DNA of 64,000 nt from the NCBI RefSeq assembly GCF_024498075.1, contig NZ_JANHOF010000005.1, forward strand, positions 248,001 to 312,000, read 5' to 3'. How positions within the stretch are numbered: the stretch's first letter is position 1; every line of letters begins with the position of its first letter. This stretch comes from Paenibacillus mendelii (GTDB taxonomy: Bacteria; Bacillota; Bacilli; Paenibacillales; Paenibacillaceae). This document shows, one piece after another, positions 1-8,473 of this stretch. The notes under the pieces are model-generated. The model did not search any database and was not told the origin of the DNA. It was given only the letters and a program-made list of their open reading frames with translations. A program made the position numbers and the translations under genes.

Positions 1-10
1 AGTTGATCAT

Positions 11-376
11 ATGGCTGATGTGAATGAAACGATTAACGGTTTGTTGAGCGAACTGAGGCGCGGAACGATCGTCATCGGCGTGCTCAGTCAATTGTCCGAA
101 CCGCAGTACGGCTATTCGCTTGTCCCGGTATTGGGGGAGAAAGGGCTGGCTGTCGATGCCGGCACCTTGTATCCGCTGCTGCGCAGGCTCGAGAAGCAAG
201 AGCTGCTGGAGAGCAAGTGGGATACGAATGAAGCGCGCCCTCGCAAATATTACTTGCTTAGCCCGTTCGGACGTGAAGTTTATGAGGGGTTGTGCCTGGA
301 GTGGCGCAAGCTGATCATCAGCATGGAAGCCATTATGGACGAGGACAAAGGAGGAGAACCGGATGGAAGTGATTGA
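11..376 (+). CDS. PadR family transcriptional regulator
   Basis: A 121-residue protein of the usual PadR length. Residues about 18-95 form a winged helix-turn-helix, with the typical GTLYPLLRRLEKQELLES helix and wing and a following RKYYLLSPFGRE strand. PadR proteins repress nearby membrane-protein genes, often in response to drugs or envelope stress. The gene overlaps the next one by 14 bases, so the two are translationally coupled; PadR next to a HAAS-domain membrane protein is a common Bacillota pair. The promoter lies outside the window. The family call is secure; the inducer is unknown. Confidence 0.93.
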   Translation: MADVNETINGLLSELRRGTIVIGVLSQLSEPQYGYSLVPVLGEKGLAVDAGTLYPLLRRLEKQELLESKWDTNEARPRKYYLLSPFGREVYEGLCLEWRKLIISMEAIMDEDKGGEPDGSD

Positions 377-1376
377 CCGGTACATTTATGCGGTAACGCA
401 GCGACTGCCCGAACAGCAGAGGGCGGATATTAAGCAAGAGCTGCGAGGGTTGATCGATGATATGCTGGAGGAGCGGGCACCGGCGCATCAGGCCACCCGG
501 GAAGATGCGGAGAGCGTGCTGCTGGAGCTGGGCCATCCGAATGCATTGGCTGCTAAGTATCGCGGATACGACCGTTACTTGATCGGTCCGATGATGTTCG
601 AGCCATATCTGACTACGCTCAAAATCGTGCTCATATCAATCGGGATTGCCCTGACCGTCGTGTTTGCGATCGAAACGATTGTAGCGCCTACGGATATTCT
701 GGAGCATTTCACAAGTTACCTTGTGTCCCTGGTGACGGCCGGCGCCCAAGGCTTCGGCTGGGTTACTATCGTATGCGCATTGATCGATTTCCGCCAGCAG
801 AAGGAGGCCGCCAGCGCCAGCGTGAACAAAGGGTGGAAGCCGTCCGACCTGCCGCATATCCCAGATATGAATACGCAGATCAAGTTGAGCGAGCCGATTG
901 CCGGCATCATCTTCACGGTATTGTTTACGGTGCTCTGCCTGTATTCGATCGAACTGCTCGGCGTCTGGAGGCTGCATGACGGAGAACGTTATGTCATTCC
1001 GTTTCTGAATGCCGATGTCTTCCAAAATTACATGCCGATCATTTGGGTAGTTGCCGCACTGGGCATCTTAAAGGAAAGCATCCGGATCATCGTTCGCAAA
1101 AGGACAGGCAAAATGCTGGCGCTGCACATCGTGGTTGGAGTCGCTGCAACCGTATTGATCTGCATCATGCTGGCCGATCCGGCTATCTGGAATCCCGATT
1201 TCATCCAGCAGTTGGAAGCGGCGGGGTTTTTGTCCGCCGGCGCAGAAGGCTACGATACGGTCGTTTCGATATGGTCCGAAGTAACCGAGTGGCTCGTTAA
1301 CATCATTGGATTGTTCGCTCTGATCGACATTATAACCGAGACGTACAAGTGGTACCGGATCAAACAAACGGCATGA
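363..1376 (+). CDS. HAAS signalling-domain membrane protein
   Basis: This 337-residue protein begins with a HAAS domain (residues about 1-55, with the QQRADIKQELRGLIDDML helix). About six hydrophobic stretches follow (roughly 76-98, 115-140, 177-200, 222-240, 248-270 and 305-325), so it is an integral membrane protein. HAAS domains are typically encoded beside PadR regulators and are thought to link a membrane sensor to the repressor. The start ATG at 363 follows GGAGG inside the end of the padR gene. The partnership is inferred from gene order and overlap; no enzymatic motif is visible. Confidence 0.85.
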   Translation: MEVIDRYIYAVTQRLPEQQRADIKQELRGLIDDMLEERAPAHQATREDAESVLLELGHPNALAAKYRGYDRYLIGPMMFEPYLTTLKIVLISIGIALTVVFAIETIVAPTDILEHFTSYLVSLVTAGAQGFGWVTIVCALIDFRQQKEAASASVNKGWKPSDLPHIPDMNTQIKLSEPIAGIIFTVLFTVLCLYSIELLGVWRLHDGERYVIPFLNADVFQNYMPIIWVVAALGILKESIRIIVRKRTGKMLALHIVVGVAATVLICIMLADPAIWNPDFIQQLEAAGFLSAGAEGYDTVVSIWSEVTEWLVNIIGLFALIDIITETYKWYRIKQTA

Positions 1377-1492
1377 TGAACCCTCAAGCCAAGCCATGGC
1401 CGCTTGCGCTTCGAGAAATTACGTGCTTATCGATATGAATCGGGAAGGATTTGCATTTATCCGCTATTATTGAATCTATTCAAAGATCGTTA

Positions 1493-1527
1493 TGAGGGGG
1501 ACAACACAGCCTGTGTTGTCCCCCTCA
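1493..1527. repeat. 35-bp perfect palindrome
   Basis: The left arm 1493-1509 and right arm 1511-1527 are perfect 17-base reverse complements around one C at 1510. No T-run follows on either strand, so it is a poor intrinsic terminator. In RNA it would form a very stable hairpin, and in DNA a possible cruciform or dimeric protein site. Confidence 0.9.
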
Positions 1528-1648
1528 AACGTAGAAAATCCCCTGCAGGTTCAAATAAAGGGGATTATTCTGCTTTATTAGTGGGAGTTCTGATGGATGG
1601 ATAATCGGTGGAAGGCAATAATTGGTGACTGCAACAGCCCGATACAAA

Positions 1649-1692
1649 TTGACAGCATGGCATCCCGTAAATATAATAGTCATAGCAACTAT
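1649..1692 (+). promoter_or_regulatory. SigA promoter and possible MarR operator
   Basis: TTGACA (1649-1654), a 17-base spacer and TATAAT (1672-1677) match the sigma-A consensus exactly. An inverted repeat, ATAGT / ACTAT with a 7-base spacer (1676-1692), covers the end of the -10 box and the expected start point. This is a natural place for autorepression by the MarR protein. The promoter is strong; the operator is inferred. Confidence 0.8.
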
Positions 1693-1721
1693 CGCCATGT
1701 CATATATATGGAGGCCCACCA

Positions 1722-2147
1722 TTGGAATTAGACAAGTATATCGGCGTCCTCGTTCATCGGGCAGATCTGAAGCTTACCCATTATTATCAGAAAGTGAATG
1801 CGCCCTTCGATATTACAATCGACCAATGGGAGATTCTTGTCGTGCTCTGGGAGCATGAAGGCATCACGCAAAAAGAGCTTGCGGAGAGGCTGTACAAGGA
1901 TCAAACGAACATTGCGCGGATGCTGTTCAAGCTGGAGAACAAAGGATTCATTGAACGGCGCATCCATGAGACGGACCGGAGAGCGCTTCGGTTGTTTCTG
2001 ACCGACAAGGGTTGGGCGTGCAAGGACGAGATTCTCGAAGTCTCCAGGCATGCTTATCAGCGAACGATCGCAGGTTTAACCGAAGAGGAAGTCGAGCAAT
2101 TTAGAAAGACGTTAACCATTATACACAACAATGTCAAAGACCTTTAA
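1722..2147 (+). CDS. MarR family transcriptional regulator
   Basis: A 141-residue MarR protein. Its winged helix-turn-helix spans residues about 30-105, with the motifs GITQKELAERLYKDQTNIARMLFKL and IERRIHETDRRALRLFLTDKG. Translation starts at TTG 1722, preceded by ATGGAGG at the right distance. The next gene overlaps its end by 17 bases, forming a regulator/exporter operon. MarR proteins usually repress such exporters until a small aromatic or drug-like ligand binds; the ligand here is unknown. Confidence 0.93.
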   Translation: MELDKYIGVLVHRADLKLTHYYQKVNAPFDITIDQWEILVVLWEHEGITQKELAERLYKDQTNIARMLFKLENKGFIERRIHETDRRALRLFLTDKGWACKDEILEVSRHAYQRTIAGLTEEEVEQFRKTLTIIHNNVKDL

Positions 2148-3567
2148 ACCAGGATCAGGAGAAAGTGCAGGTAGCAGCATGACATCAACGACAACAGGCT
2201 CAACCAAGGTTAGTATATTTGACGCTCCATACCGGGCATTAACGATCGGTATCATTCTAGCTGTTACAACCGTCGCATTCGAGGGGCTGGCCATTACGAC
2301 GATCGCCCCGAAGCTGGCGCAGCAATTGAACGGACTCCAGCTGTACGGGTGGATATTCACGGCCTTCATGCTCTCGCAGATCATTGGTACGATGGTGATG
2401 GGGAAGCAGGTCGATAAACGAGGCGTGTTCAAGCCATTCGTATGGGCGATCGGATTATTCGTCGTCGGGATCGTGATCGCAGCTTTGTCCTATAATATGC
2501 TGATGCTGATCGCAGGCCGAGCGTTCCAGGGATTTGGAGCCGGCTCCATTATCACCTGCGTCTATTACAGCATCACATTAAGCTATCCCGACGCGCTAAG
2601 AACGAAGATTCTCGCTGCTTTTTCAAGCGCCTATATTTTACCCGCTTTAATCGGTCCTTATTTTGCCGGAGTATTGGCGGAATTCGTATCATGGCGATTC
2701 GTCTTCTGGTTTGTTCTTCCGTTGATTGCGTTGGCGGTCTTCTTGACGCTGCCTACCTTCCGCAATATTAAGGCCATCAAACACGCGCCTGACCAAAAGG
2801 GCACCCATACGGAAATATACGCCGTTCTGATCGCGATCGGGACAGGGCTGCTGCTAACCGGATTAGGAATGATAACGGATTGGAAAGGCATTATACTTGC
2901 AATCGTCGGTGCGGTTGTCATGATCCAGCCCTTGCGTAAACTTCTTCCGGAAGGCAGCTTTCGGGTTAAGAGGGGACTGGCGGCAACGATCCTCACAAGA
3001 GGTCTCTATTTTGCATGCTATATTGCCGCCGAAAGCTACGTCGTTCTGGCATTCACGGAGCTGAAGGGATATTCGTCGGACATAGCCGGTTTAATCATTG
3101 CAGGGGGTTCGCTTGCATGGTCGTTCGCTGCCTGGCTGCAGTCCAAGCTGGATGAGAAGGATGGCGGGAGCGGGAGAGAGAAGCGGGTCATCGTCGGAAT
3201 AGGGATCATGATCGTCGGGATCGCGATGGTCATCACAACCATCGGGTGGCCGGGCGGCGGAATCGCGCTCGCCGTTATGTCCCAGATTCTAGCGGGCTTC
3301 GGCATGGGCCTCTCCAATCCGACGACCGGAGCGATTGCGCTGCAGCATGCAAGCTCCGGCAAGGAAGGCGAGGTTTCGTCGAATATCCAGTTCATCGATG
3401 CGTTCGGTCCAGGTCTGAGCATAGGTATAGGGGGCGCGCTCATCGCAATAAGCGAATCGTTAGAGATGGGTATCTATACGGGAATTATGCTGGCGATTTC
3501 CATCCAACTGGTATTTCTGCTACTAAGCTTCGCGGCTGCCTTCCGCATTAAGACGAAGGGGAGCTGA
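2131..3567 (+). CDS. MFS multidrug-type transporter
   Basis: A 478-residue major facilitator with about 12-14 membrane segments, resembling the DHA2 (EmrB/QacA-like) drug:proton antiporters. Residues about 75-100 carry the loop between helices 2 and 3 with GKQVDKRGVFKP, a degenerate motif A, and QGFGAGSI follows in helix 4. The protein sits in the cytoplasmic membrane and probably exports toxic compounds. It is co-transcribed with, and probably controlled by, the MarR gene it overlaps. The operon ends at a strong terminator. The substrate cannot be read from sequence. Confidence 0.88.
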   Translation: MSKTFKPGSGESAGSSMTSTTTGSTKVSIFDAPYRALTIGIILAVTTVAFEGLAITTIAPKLAQQLNGLQLYGWIFTAFMLSQIIGTMVMGKQVDKRGVFKPFVWAIGLFVVGIVIAALSYNMLMLIAGRAFQGFGAGSIITCVYYSITLSYPDALRTKILAAFSSAYILPALIGPYFAGVLAEFVSWRFVFWFVLPLIALAVFLTLPTFRNIKAIKHAPDQKGTHTEIYAVLIAIGTGLLLTGLGMITDWKGIILAIVGAVVMIQPLRKLLPEGSFRVKRGLAATILTRGLYFACYIAAESYVVLAFTELKGYSSDIAGLIIAGGSLAWSFAAWLQSKLDEKDGGSGREKRVIVGIGIMIVGIAMVITTIGWPGGGIALAVMSQILAGFGMGLSNPTTGAIALQHASSGKEGEVSSNIQFIDAFGPGLSIGIGGALIAISESLEMGIYTGIMLAISIQLVFLLLSFAAAFRIKTKGS

Positions 3568-3573
3568 CGGATA

Positions 3574-3626
3574 AAGGAACATTATCGCAGGCAGTCTGCT
3601 GCTTACGATAATGTTCCTTTTTTTTC
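3574..3626 (+). terminator. Rho-independent terminator of marR-MFS operon
   Basis: A perfect 14-bp stem (3574-3587 with 3606-3619, AAGGAACATTATCG and its complement) is followed directly by a run of T to 3626. It lies 7 bases after the MFS stop. Confidence 0.93.
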
Positions 3627-3668
3627 GCCGTCAAAAGATGGTGCGGGCGGTATAATCGAGATAGAAGG

Positions 3669-4289
3669 CTAAGATTGCTGGCGGCGGAATTCATTCAATG
3701 CGCGATGAAAATGATGGAAGTGGCTCGACAAAATTTTTATATTCCGTTTGCTGTTCTTTTCAATCGCGGGATCTCCATTGCTATCCATATAACGATCGAT
3801 ATTCTTATCGAGCTTCTCACGGAGCGTGAATATGAACCCGATCGCTGGATGGGTTCGTACGAGCTCCTTCAAGTCGGCAGCCAATGCTTCGCAGAGCTCG
3901 TTCAAATTCGGCATGTATAATATCTTCTCTAGAAAAACGTAATCCGGGGTCGTATCGGTTCGATAATCCTGTCCGGGTACCTGATCCCAGTACTCATACC
4001 AATGCTTCAAGCTTCTTGTTTCGTACAGCACATATTTTAGAAATCCGCATAACCAGGCGGTGCAGCTTGTATTGCGAAGCTGACAGCCGCTCCCGCTCGC
4101 CAGATGGCTGCAGCCGTTACAGCAGGACCCTCCGCTGTGGATACATACGCTGCATATCGGATCGGTTCCGATTGCGTTTAAGTAATGCATGCCAGTATCG
4201 ATGATGGCTTGTCGGCTAACCGTATGCGGGAGCTCGGAGCGAACATGCGAATGAAGCGTCGATTGATCTTGGAGCGTAAAGCCGGACAT
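3669..4289 (-). CDS. Cys-rich protein of unknown function
   Basis: A 206-residue protein that I do not recognise. Its mark is a dense cysteine block at residues about 44-80: CSVC, then SCCNGC, GCQLRN, SC and LCGFL. This suggests a bound metal, such as zinc or an iron-sulfur centre. The rest is soluble, helical and charged, with HFHHFHRALNEF near the C-terminus; no signal peptide or membrane segment is visible. The start at 4289 was chosen because GGGGTGG lies at normal spacing; an ATG at 4325 lacks such a site. It is a single gene, converging on the MFS operon and transcribed away from the ArsR gene. Confidence 0.65.
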   Translation of the reverse strand: MSGFTLQDQSTLHSHVRSELPHTVSRQAIIDTGMHYLNAIGTDPICSVCIHSGGSCCNGCSHLASGSGCQLRNTSCTAWLCGFLKYVLYETRSLKHWYEYWDQVPGQDYRTDTTPDYVFLEKILYMPNLNELCEALAADLKELVRTHPAIGFIFTLREKLDKNIDRYMDSNGDPAIEKNSKRNIKILSSHFHHFHRALNEFRRQQS

Positions 4290-4512
4290 TCGTACCCACC
4301 CCTTCATGTATGTCGGTATAATCAAATATTCAGAAATTCAAAAATAACATCTATTATACGACAAGCGGAAACGGTTAACAAGAAGACCGGCATATAGCTC
4401 TTTCGTTAGCATGGAAAACTTGCTTCAACCGCTTCAGAGCATTACTAATGGTTTTACTAAATATGCTATACTATTCATACATTTCAAAAGTACGTTGCTA
4501 AGGGGCAGTGCC

Positions 4513-4842
4513 ATGAGTCGCAATATTCATACGTTTAAAGCAGAATTTTTCAAAGCGTTGGCGCATCCGATGAGAATTCAAATACTGGAGGTTTTATGCG
4601 AAGGGAATCGGAACGTTAACGAGCTTCAGACGATTCTAGGATCGGAGGGTTCCGCTGTCTCTCAACAATTAGCCATATTGCGTAATAAGAATATCGTGTA
4701 TGGAATAAAGGACGGAACGTCCGTCATCTATTCTTTGCGCGATCCGTTAATAAAGGATTTGCTCGCGGTGGCTAGGCGAATATTTGATAATCATCTGGAC
4801 GATGCCATATCCATGCTGGAGGTCATACGGAAAGAAACGTAA
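4513..4842 (+). CDS. ArsR family transcriptional regulator
   Basis: A 109-residue ArsR/SmtB-type repressor. It begins FFKALAHPMRIQILEVL, continues with the recognition helix SAVSQQLAILRNKNIV, and has a wing around GIKDGTSVIYSLRDP. The ELCVC-type metal-binding cysteines of classic ArsR/CadC proteins are absent, so it may sense something other than a metal. The ATG at 4513 follows AGGGGCAG; an in-frame ATG at 4411 would add 34 residues unlike the family. The SulP gene follows after 184 bases under its own promoter, which carries an ArsR-like operator. Confidence 0.88.
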   Translation: MSRNIHTFKAEFFKALAHPMRIQILEVLCEGNRNVNELQTILGSEGSAVSQQLAILRNKNIVYGIKDGTSVIYSLRDPLIKDLLAVARRIFDNHLDDAISMLEVIRKET

Positions 4843-4940
4843 TCTCGATGAATTCAAGGGGATTTGAAGCAAAATAAAGGATCCCCTTGTACAATGGAAC
4901 TATTCATGCTCATTGCAGGAATGAAGCCGTAATTTATGGT

Positions 4941-5000
4941 TTGACACCTGAGTGAGGCGGGCGTATATTTCATATATATTCAAATAATCAAATATATGAA
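4941..5000 (+). promoter_or_regulatory. SulP promoter with ArsR-type operator
   Basis: TTGACA (4941-4946), 17 bases and TATATT (4964-4969) form a near-consensus promoter. A perfect 9-bp inverted repeat, TTCATATAT (4969-4977) and ATATATGAA (4992-5000), covers the expected start site. AT-rich TTCA/TGAA dyads of this kind are typical ArsR-family operators, and an ArsR gene lies just upstream. The promoter is seen directly; the regulator match is inferred. Confidence 0.82.
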
Positions 5001-5026
5001 TAATAAAAGATAAGGCGATGAGATGA

Positions 5027-6619
5027 ATGGAGAGATTTGCTGGATACAACATATCCGCGTTACGCAGAGATCTAATATCGGGCACTATCGTCGGTATAAT
5101 CGCCATTCCACTGGGAATGGCGTTTGCTATTGCCTCCGGTGTCGATCCTGAATACGGCATATATTCCACGATTGTGGCAGGTGTGATGATTTCACTATTC
5201 GGGGGCTCCAAGTTTCAAATAGGGGGGCCGACAGGCGCCTTTATTCCCATTCTCTTCGGAATTGTTATGCATTATGGCTACGACAATTTGCTGCTTGCCG
5301 GCTTTATGGCGGGAATCATTCTTATTCTGCTGGGTGTTTTCAGACTCGGTGTCCTGATCGCATTCATACCACGTCCCGTAGTCACTGGTTTTACAGCCGG
5401 CATAGCCGTTATCATATTCAGCGGGCAAATTGCCAACTTCCTGGGACTGAGCGGAATCGAGGCAAGCGATAAATTCGGGGTCAATATGAAGGAGATCGCG
5501 CTGCATCTGGGTACGGTGAACGGCCCTAGCGTTATAACGGCAGCTGTGTGCCTCCTTATTATTGTCCTATTGCCAAGAGTTCTGCCGCAAGTTCCGGCTT
5601 CATTAGCCGGCCTTATTGTATCCAGTACGGTCGCGGCCCTATTCTTCCAAGGCAAGGTAGCGACGATCGGGTCGGCATTCGGAGCCATTCCGAGTACATT
5701 GCCGCAGTTTCATTTTCCTGTCATCACCTGGGATCGGATAGAAATGCTGCTATATCCGGCATTCCTAATTGCGGTATTGGGCGGAATTGAATCGTTGTTA
5801 TCGGCTGTGGTGGCTGATGAAATGAGCGGGAGCAAGCATCATGCCAATCGGGAGCTGATTGGGCAAGGGATCGCCAACATGGCAGCACCCCTCTTCGGAG
5901 GCATTCCGGCTACCGGAGCTATTGCGCGGACTGCAACCAACATAAAGTCCGGCGCTGCATCGCCACTATCCGGCGTTATTCATGGGATTGTCGTTTTTCT
6001 CGTACTTATCTTGCTTGCTCCCTATGCGTCGGAAATACCGCTATCGAGCATCGCCCCATTACTCATGCTTGTCGCGTGGAACATGAGCGAGCGGAGGGAG
6101 TTCCTGCGTATCGCGAAAACAAGAACAAGCGATTCCTTCCTGCTCCTTATTACCTTTCTGCTTACGGTGTGGGTCAATTTAATGACGGCTGTTGAAGTCG
6201 GATTGATACTGGCTGTTATCCTTTTTGTGAAGCGAATGAGCGATGGATTGACGGTAGTCAATGGAAGGCTTGATGGGACAGAAGGAGATATTGGGGCGGA
6301 GGCTCAAGATCGCGAATGTCCGCATCCGTGCCAGATTACGATAGAAGGTCCCTTGTTCTTCGGATCATCCAATAGGTTTGAGAAGGCGATGAGTAGAGGC
6401 ATGCCGCATGAATCAGTTGCGGTCGTACTCCAGCTCGACAAGATGCCTTATATGGATATGACAGGAGAGTATAAGCTTGCTGCCTATATTCAGCCCATCC
6501 TAAACGCCGGCGGTGTGGTATTCGTTCGAGGAATTCAGCCGCAGCCGCTTGCCATGATGAAGAAAACCGGGTTATACCGTCTTATCGGGGAAAACCGCTT
6601 TCTTGAAAAATCCGGATGA
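5027..6619 (+). CDS. SulP family anion transporter with STAS domain
   Basis: A 530-residue SulP (SLC26-like) transporter. Residues about 10-400 form the multi-pass membrane core, including GGPTGAFIPILFGI and GGIPATGAIARTATN, both typical of the family. Residues about 430-525 form a cytoplasmic STAS domain (LDKMPYMDMTGEYKL). Members carry sulfate, bicarbonate or other anions, often with sodium or protons; the substrate is not readable here. The gene is monocistronic, with its own promoter and a probable ArsR operator upstream. Confidence 0.92.
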   Translation: MERFAGYNISALRRDLISGTIVGIIAIPLGMAFAIASGVDPEYGIYSTIVAGVMISLFGGSKFQIGGPTGAFIPILFGIVMHYGYDNLLLAGFMAGIILILLGVFRLGVLIAFIPRPVVTGFTAGIAVIIFSGQIANFLGLSGIEASDKFGVNMKEIALHLGTVNGPSVITAAVCLLIIVLLPRVLPQVPASLAGLIVSSTVAALFFQGKVATIGSAFGAIPSTLPQFHFPVITWDRIEMLLYPAFLIAVLGGIESLLSAVVADEMSGSKHHANRELIGQGIANMAAPLFGGIPATGAIARTATNIKSGAASPLSGVIHGIVVFLVLILLAPYASEIPLSSIAPLLMLVAWNMSERREFLRIAKTRTSDSFLLLITFLLTVWVNLMTAVEVGLILAVILFVKRMSDGLTVVNGRLDGTEGDIGAEAQDRECPHPCQITIEGPLFFGSSNRFEKAMSRGMPHESVAVVLQLDKMPYMDMTGEYKLAAYIQPILNAGGVVFVRGIQPQPLAMMKKTGLYRLIGENRFLEKSG

Positions 6620-6637
6620 ACCTAAATCGCTCCCTTA

Positions 6638-6680
6638 GCGGCGAGAAGGCTTCCCTCATAATAGAAGCCTTCCTTGCCGT
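6638..6680. terminator. Hairpin between convergent genes
   Basis: The arms GAAGGCTTC (6645-6653) and GAAGCCTTC (6664-6672), extended by CGGC / GCCG, form a stem between the converging SulP and DAHP synthase genes. There is no clear T-run, so termination efficiency is uncertain. Confidence 0.5.
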
Positions 6681-6719
6681 GGATAAGCACCGAGGAGATA
6701 AGGATGTTGATCCTGTTCC

Positions 6720-7793
6720 TTACCGGAGTAAGCCAGATTGCTTCACGTCATTATAGAAGCGATTGAATTCTTCAATATTGAGCTGCTGGGCGGCATCGGA
6801 CAGGGCGACTGCGGGATTGGGATGAACCTCAACCATGATACCGTCCGCACCTGCGGCGAGAGCAGCCTTGGCGCAGGGCGCGAGAATGTCCTTGCGGCCC
6901 GTCGAATGGGTAACGTCTACGAGAACGGGCAGATGGCTCTCCTGCTTCAAGATCGGTACGGCCGAGATATCGAGCGTATTTCGCGTGGCCTTCTCATAGG
7001 TGCGGATACCGCGTTCAATGAGCATAACCTGCGTGTTGCCGCGAGATACGATATACTCTGCAGCATGCAGGAATTCATCGATTGTTGCCGCCAAGCCGCG
7101 CTTGAGCAGAACAGGTGTGCGGACATCGCCAGCCGCCTTCAGCAGCTCGAAATTCTGCATGTTTCTCGCCCCGATTTGAATGACGTCAATATAGTCGCAC
7201 GCCAGCTCGATATGGGCGGGATTAACGATTTCGCTTATGGTTTTCAGACCGAATTCGTCAGCCGCCTCCTTCAAGATTTTCAAGCCCTCGATCCCGAGAC
7301 CTTGAAAGTCGTAAGGGGACGTTCGGGGCTTGAAGGCTCCTCCCCGCATGACGGTGATCCCCGCTTGCTTCAGCGCCGCAGCGACTTGACGAACCTGCTC
7401 ATAGCTCTCGACCGAGCATGGGCCGGCAACCATCATCGGCTTGCCGCCTCCTACGAAGGTGTCGCCGAGCTTAATAATCGTATCTTCCTTCTGCTTCTTG
7501 CGGCTCACAAGCAGCTGCTTCTTCGAGTCATTTTGCTGAAGGTTGAGGGAAGCCTGAAAAATTTGCTTGAACAGATGCCGTATCGTATTGTCATCGAACG
7601 GTCCGGAATTGCGGGCGGCCAATTCCTCGAGCATCTTCTGCTCGCGGACAGGATCAAACTTCGGCACACCCTGTTTTTCTTTTTCTTGTCCAATCTGCTG
7701 GGCGATTGCGGCCCGCTCTGACAGCAGCTCGAGCAGCTGCAGGTTAATTTGATCTAGTTGTCCTCGTAACTGTTCCAAAGTTCCTTGGCTCAT
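6720..7793 (-). CDS. aroA: Chorismate mutase / DAHP synthase (bifunctional)
   Basis: A 357-residue fusion that catalyses and senses the first step of aromatic amino acid synthesis. Residues 1-85 are an AroQ-type chorismate mutase domain ([20 protein letters not shown]), which in Bacillus serves feedback control. Residues about 105-345 are a type I-beta 3-deoxy-7-phosphoheptulonate synthase that joins PEP and erythrose-4-phosphate; it shows [44 protein letters not shown] and MVEVHPNP. The start ATG at 7793 follows AAGGAGTGG. The gene stands alone behind a T-box leader. The symbol follows Bacillus subtilis usage, not EPSP synthase aroA. Confidence 0.96.
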   Translation of the reverse strand: MSQGTLEQLRGQLDQINLQLLELLSERAAIAQQIGQEKEKQGVPKFDPVREQKMLEELAARNSGPFDDNTIRHLFKQIFQASLNLQQNDSKKQLLVSRKKQKEDTIIKLGDTFVGGGKPMMVAGPCSVESYEQVRQVAAALKQAGITVMRGGAFKPRTSPYDFQGLGIEGLKILKEAADEFGLKTISEIVNPAHIELACDYIDVIQIGARNMQNFELLKAAGDVRTPVLLKRGLAATIDEFLHAAEYIVSRGNTQVMLIERGIRTYEKATRNTLDISAVPILKQESHLPVLVDVTHSTGRKDILAPCAKAALAAGADGIMVEVHPNPAVALSDAAQQLNIEEFNRFYNDVKQSGLLR

Positions 7794-7844
7794 TGCCTTC
7801 CACTCCTTTTCGTCCTGATCGTTGTATTTGTATGCAACAAAAAG

Positions 7845-8125
7845 ACCCCTCGCCGCAAGGGACGAGGAGCCGTGGTACCACCCTAATTAGACCTCTATGC
7901 CTTGGCCATGCCGGCTAGGAATAGTTATCTCACTTTAACCCTCTAACGCAGGGAATACGGAAATCCTTCGGGGTTGCCCATCTAGGCAGCCGTTTGGGAC
8001 CAGCTCAGGAGTGAACTTCGGCGGGGCTCTATGCTCGGGTGCTCTCAGTCAATGGCACGCCGTCTCTGTTAGCAGCTATCCTCGCTTACTCTTTCCTTCA
8101 TAGCTTGTGAACGGTATAAGATTAA
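7845..8125 (-). promoter_or_regulatory. T-box riboswitch leader, probable Phe specifier
   Basis: On the minus strand the leader ends with the canonical T-box AGGGTGGTACCACGG. It is followed by a terminator stem (CCTCG...CGAGG) and TTTTT just before the DAHP synthase gene. Further upstream the Stem I region contains GAAGTTCACTCCTGAGC. By comparison with known specifier loops the codon is best read as UUC (Phe), followed by A. A Phe sensor suits a DAHP synthase. T-box identity is very clear; the specifier reading was done by eye and is less certain. Confidence 0.9.
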
Positions 8126-8134
8126 TTGAGACTC

Positions 8135-8164
8135 ATCTTAAACCAGATGCTTCTCATTCGTCAA
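8135..8164 (-). promoter_or_regulatory. Promoter of T-box/DAHP synthase transcript
   Basis: On the minus strand TTGACG (8164-8159) and TAAGAT (8140-8135) are 18 bases apart, directly upstream of the T-box leader. Confidence 0.7.
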
Positions 8165-8283
8165 GCCCATGTTTCACCGCGTAATTGCTTTATCGCAGTG
8201 AATGGTGTACGCAGCAAAACAAGTGCACGCCACCCACCTTTACCATTCGATACAGAAACAATGTATACAATTACTATTTTTAG

Positions 8284-8336
8284 TTGACATTTATTCGGGC
8301 GTGTTTTATATTCTAGATGTTATTGGAGCGCTTTCA
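8284..8336 (+). promoter_or_regulatory. Promoter and LacI-like operator before PhyH gene
   Basis: TTGACA (8284-8289), 17 bases and TATATT (8307-8312) form a near-perfect sigma-A promoter. TTGGAGCGCTTTCA (8323-8336), an imperfect palindrome with an AGCGCT core, lies a few bases after the expected start. It resembles LacI/CcpA-family sites but differs from the strict cre consensus at two positions. A bound repressor would block elongation. The 8337-8473 leader holds nothing else recognised. Confidence 0.7.
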
Positions 8337-8473
8337 TTGTACATTTGCACGGGGGGAGTATTCCCCTGCTAGCGATATGGCCAAGAGTATGTGGGATGCA
8401 GCAGCAGCGAGTATCTTCTTGGCAGAAGAAAGCGGACCTGAATTCCAATCCAAATTACAGGGAGAGTGTTTAC

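Larger units (their letters stand above)
1377..1721. other. Intergenic region with palindrome and marR promoter
   Basis: About 345 bases with no convincing gene. It holds a long perfect palindrome (1493-1527), a second inverted repeat with 8-bp arms (1537-1544 and 1559-1566), and a consensus promoter (1649-1677) for the MarR/MFS operon. The open frames here have no codon pattern or ribosome-binding site of a real gene. Confidence 0.7.

Noticed and set aside
1404-1604. Possible 66-residue gene between HAAS protein and marR
   Set aside because: No ribosome-binding site, it runs through the perfect palindrome, and the composition is unlike a protein.
8323-8336. Strict CcpA cre site
   Set aside because: It differs from the consensus at two defined positions (second and third), so it is listed only as a LacI-like dyad.
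8345-8473. Longer N-terminus for the first PhyH protein
   Set aside because: The extra 43 residues do not resemble the family, and the later ATG has a proper ribosome-binding site.
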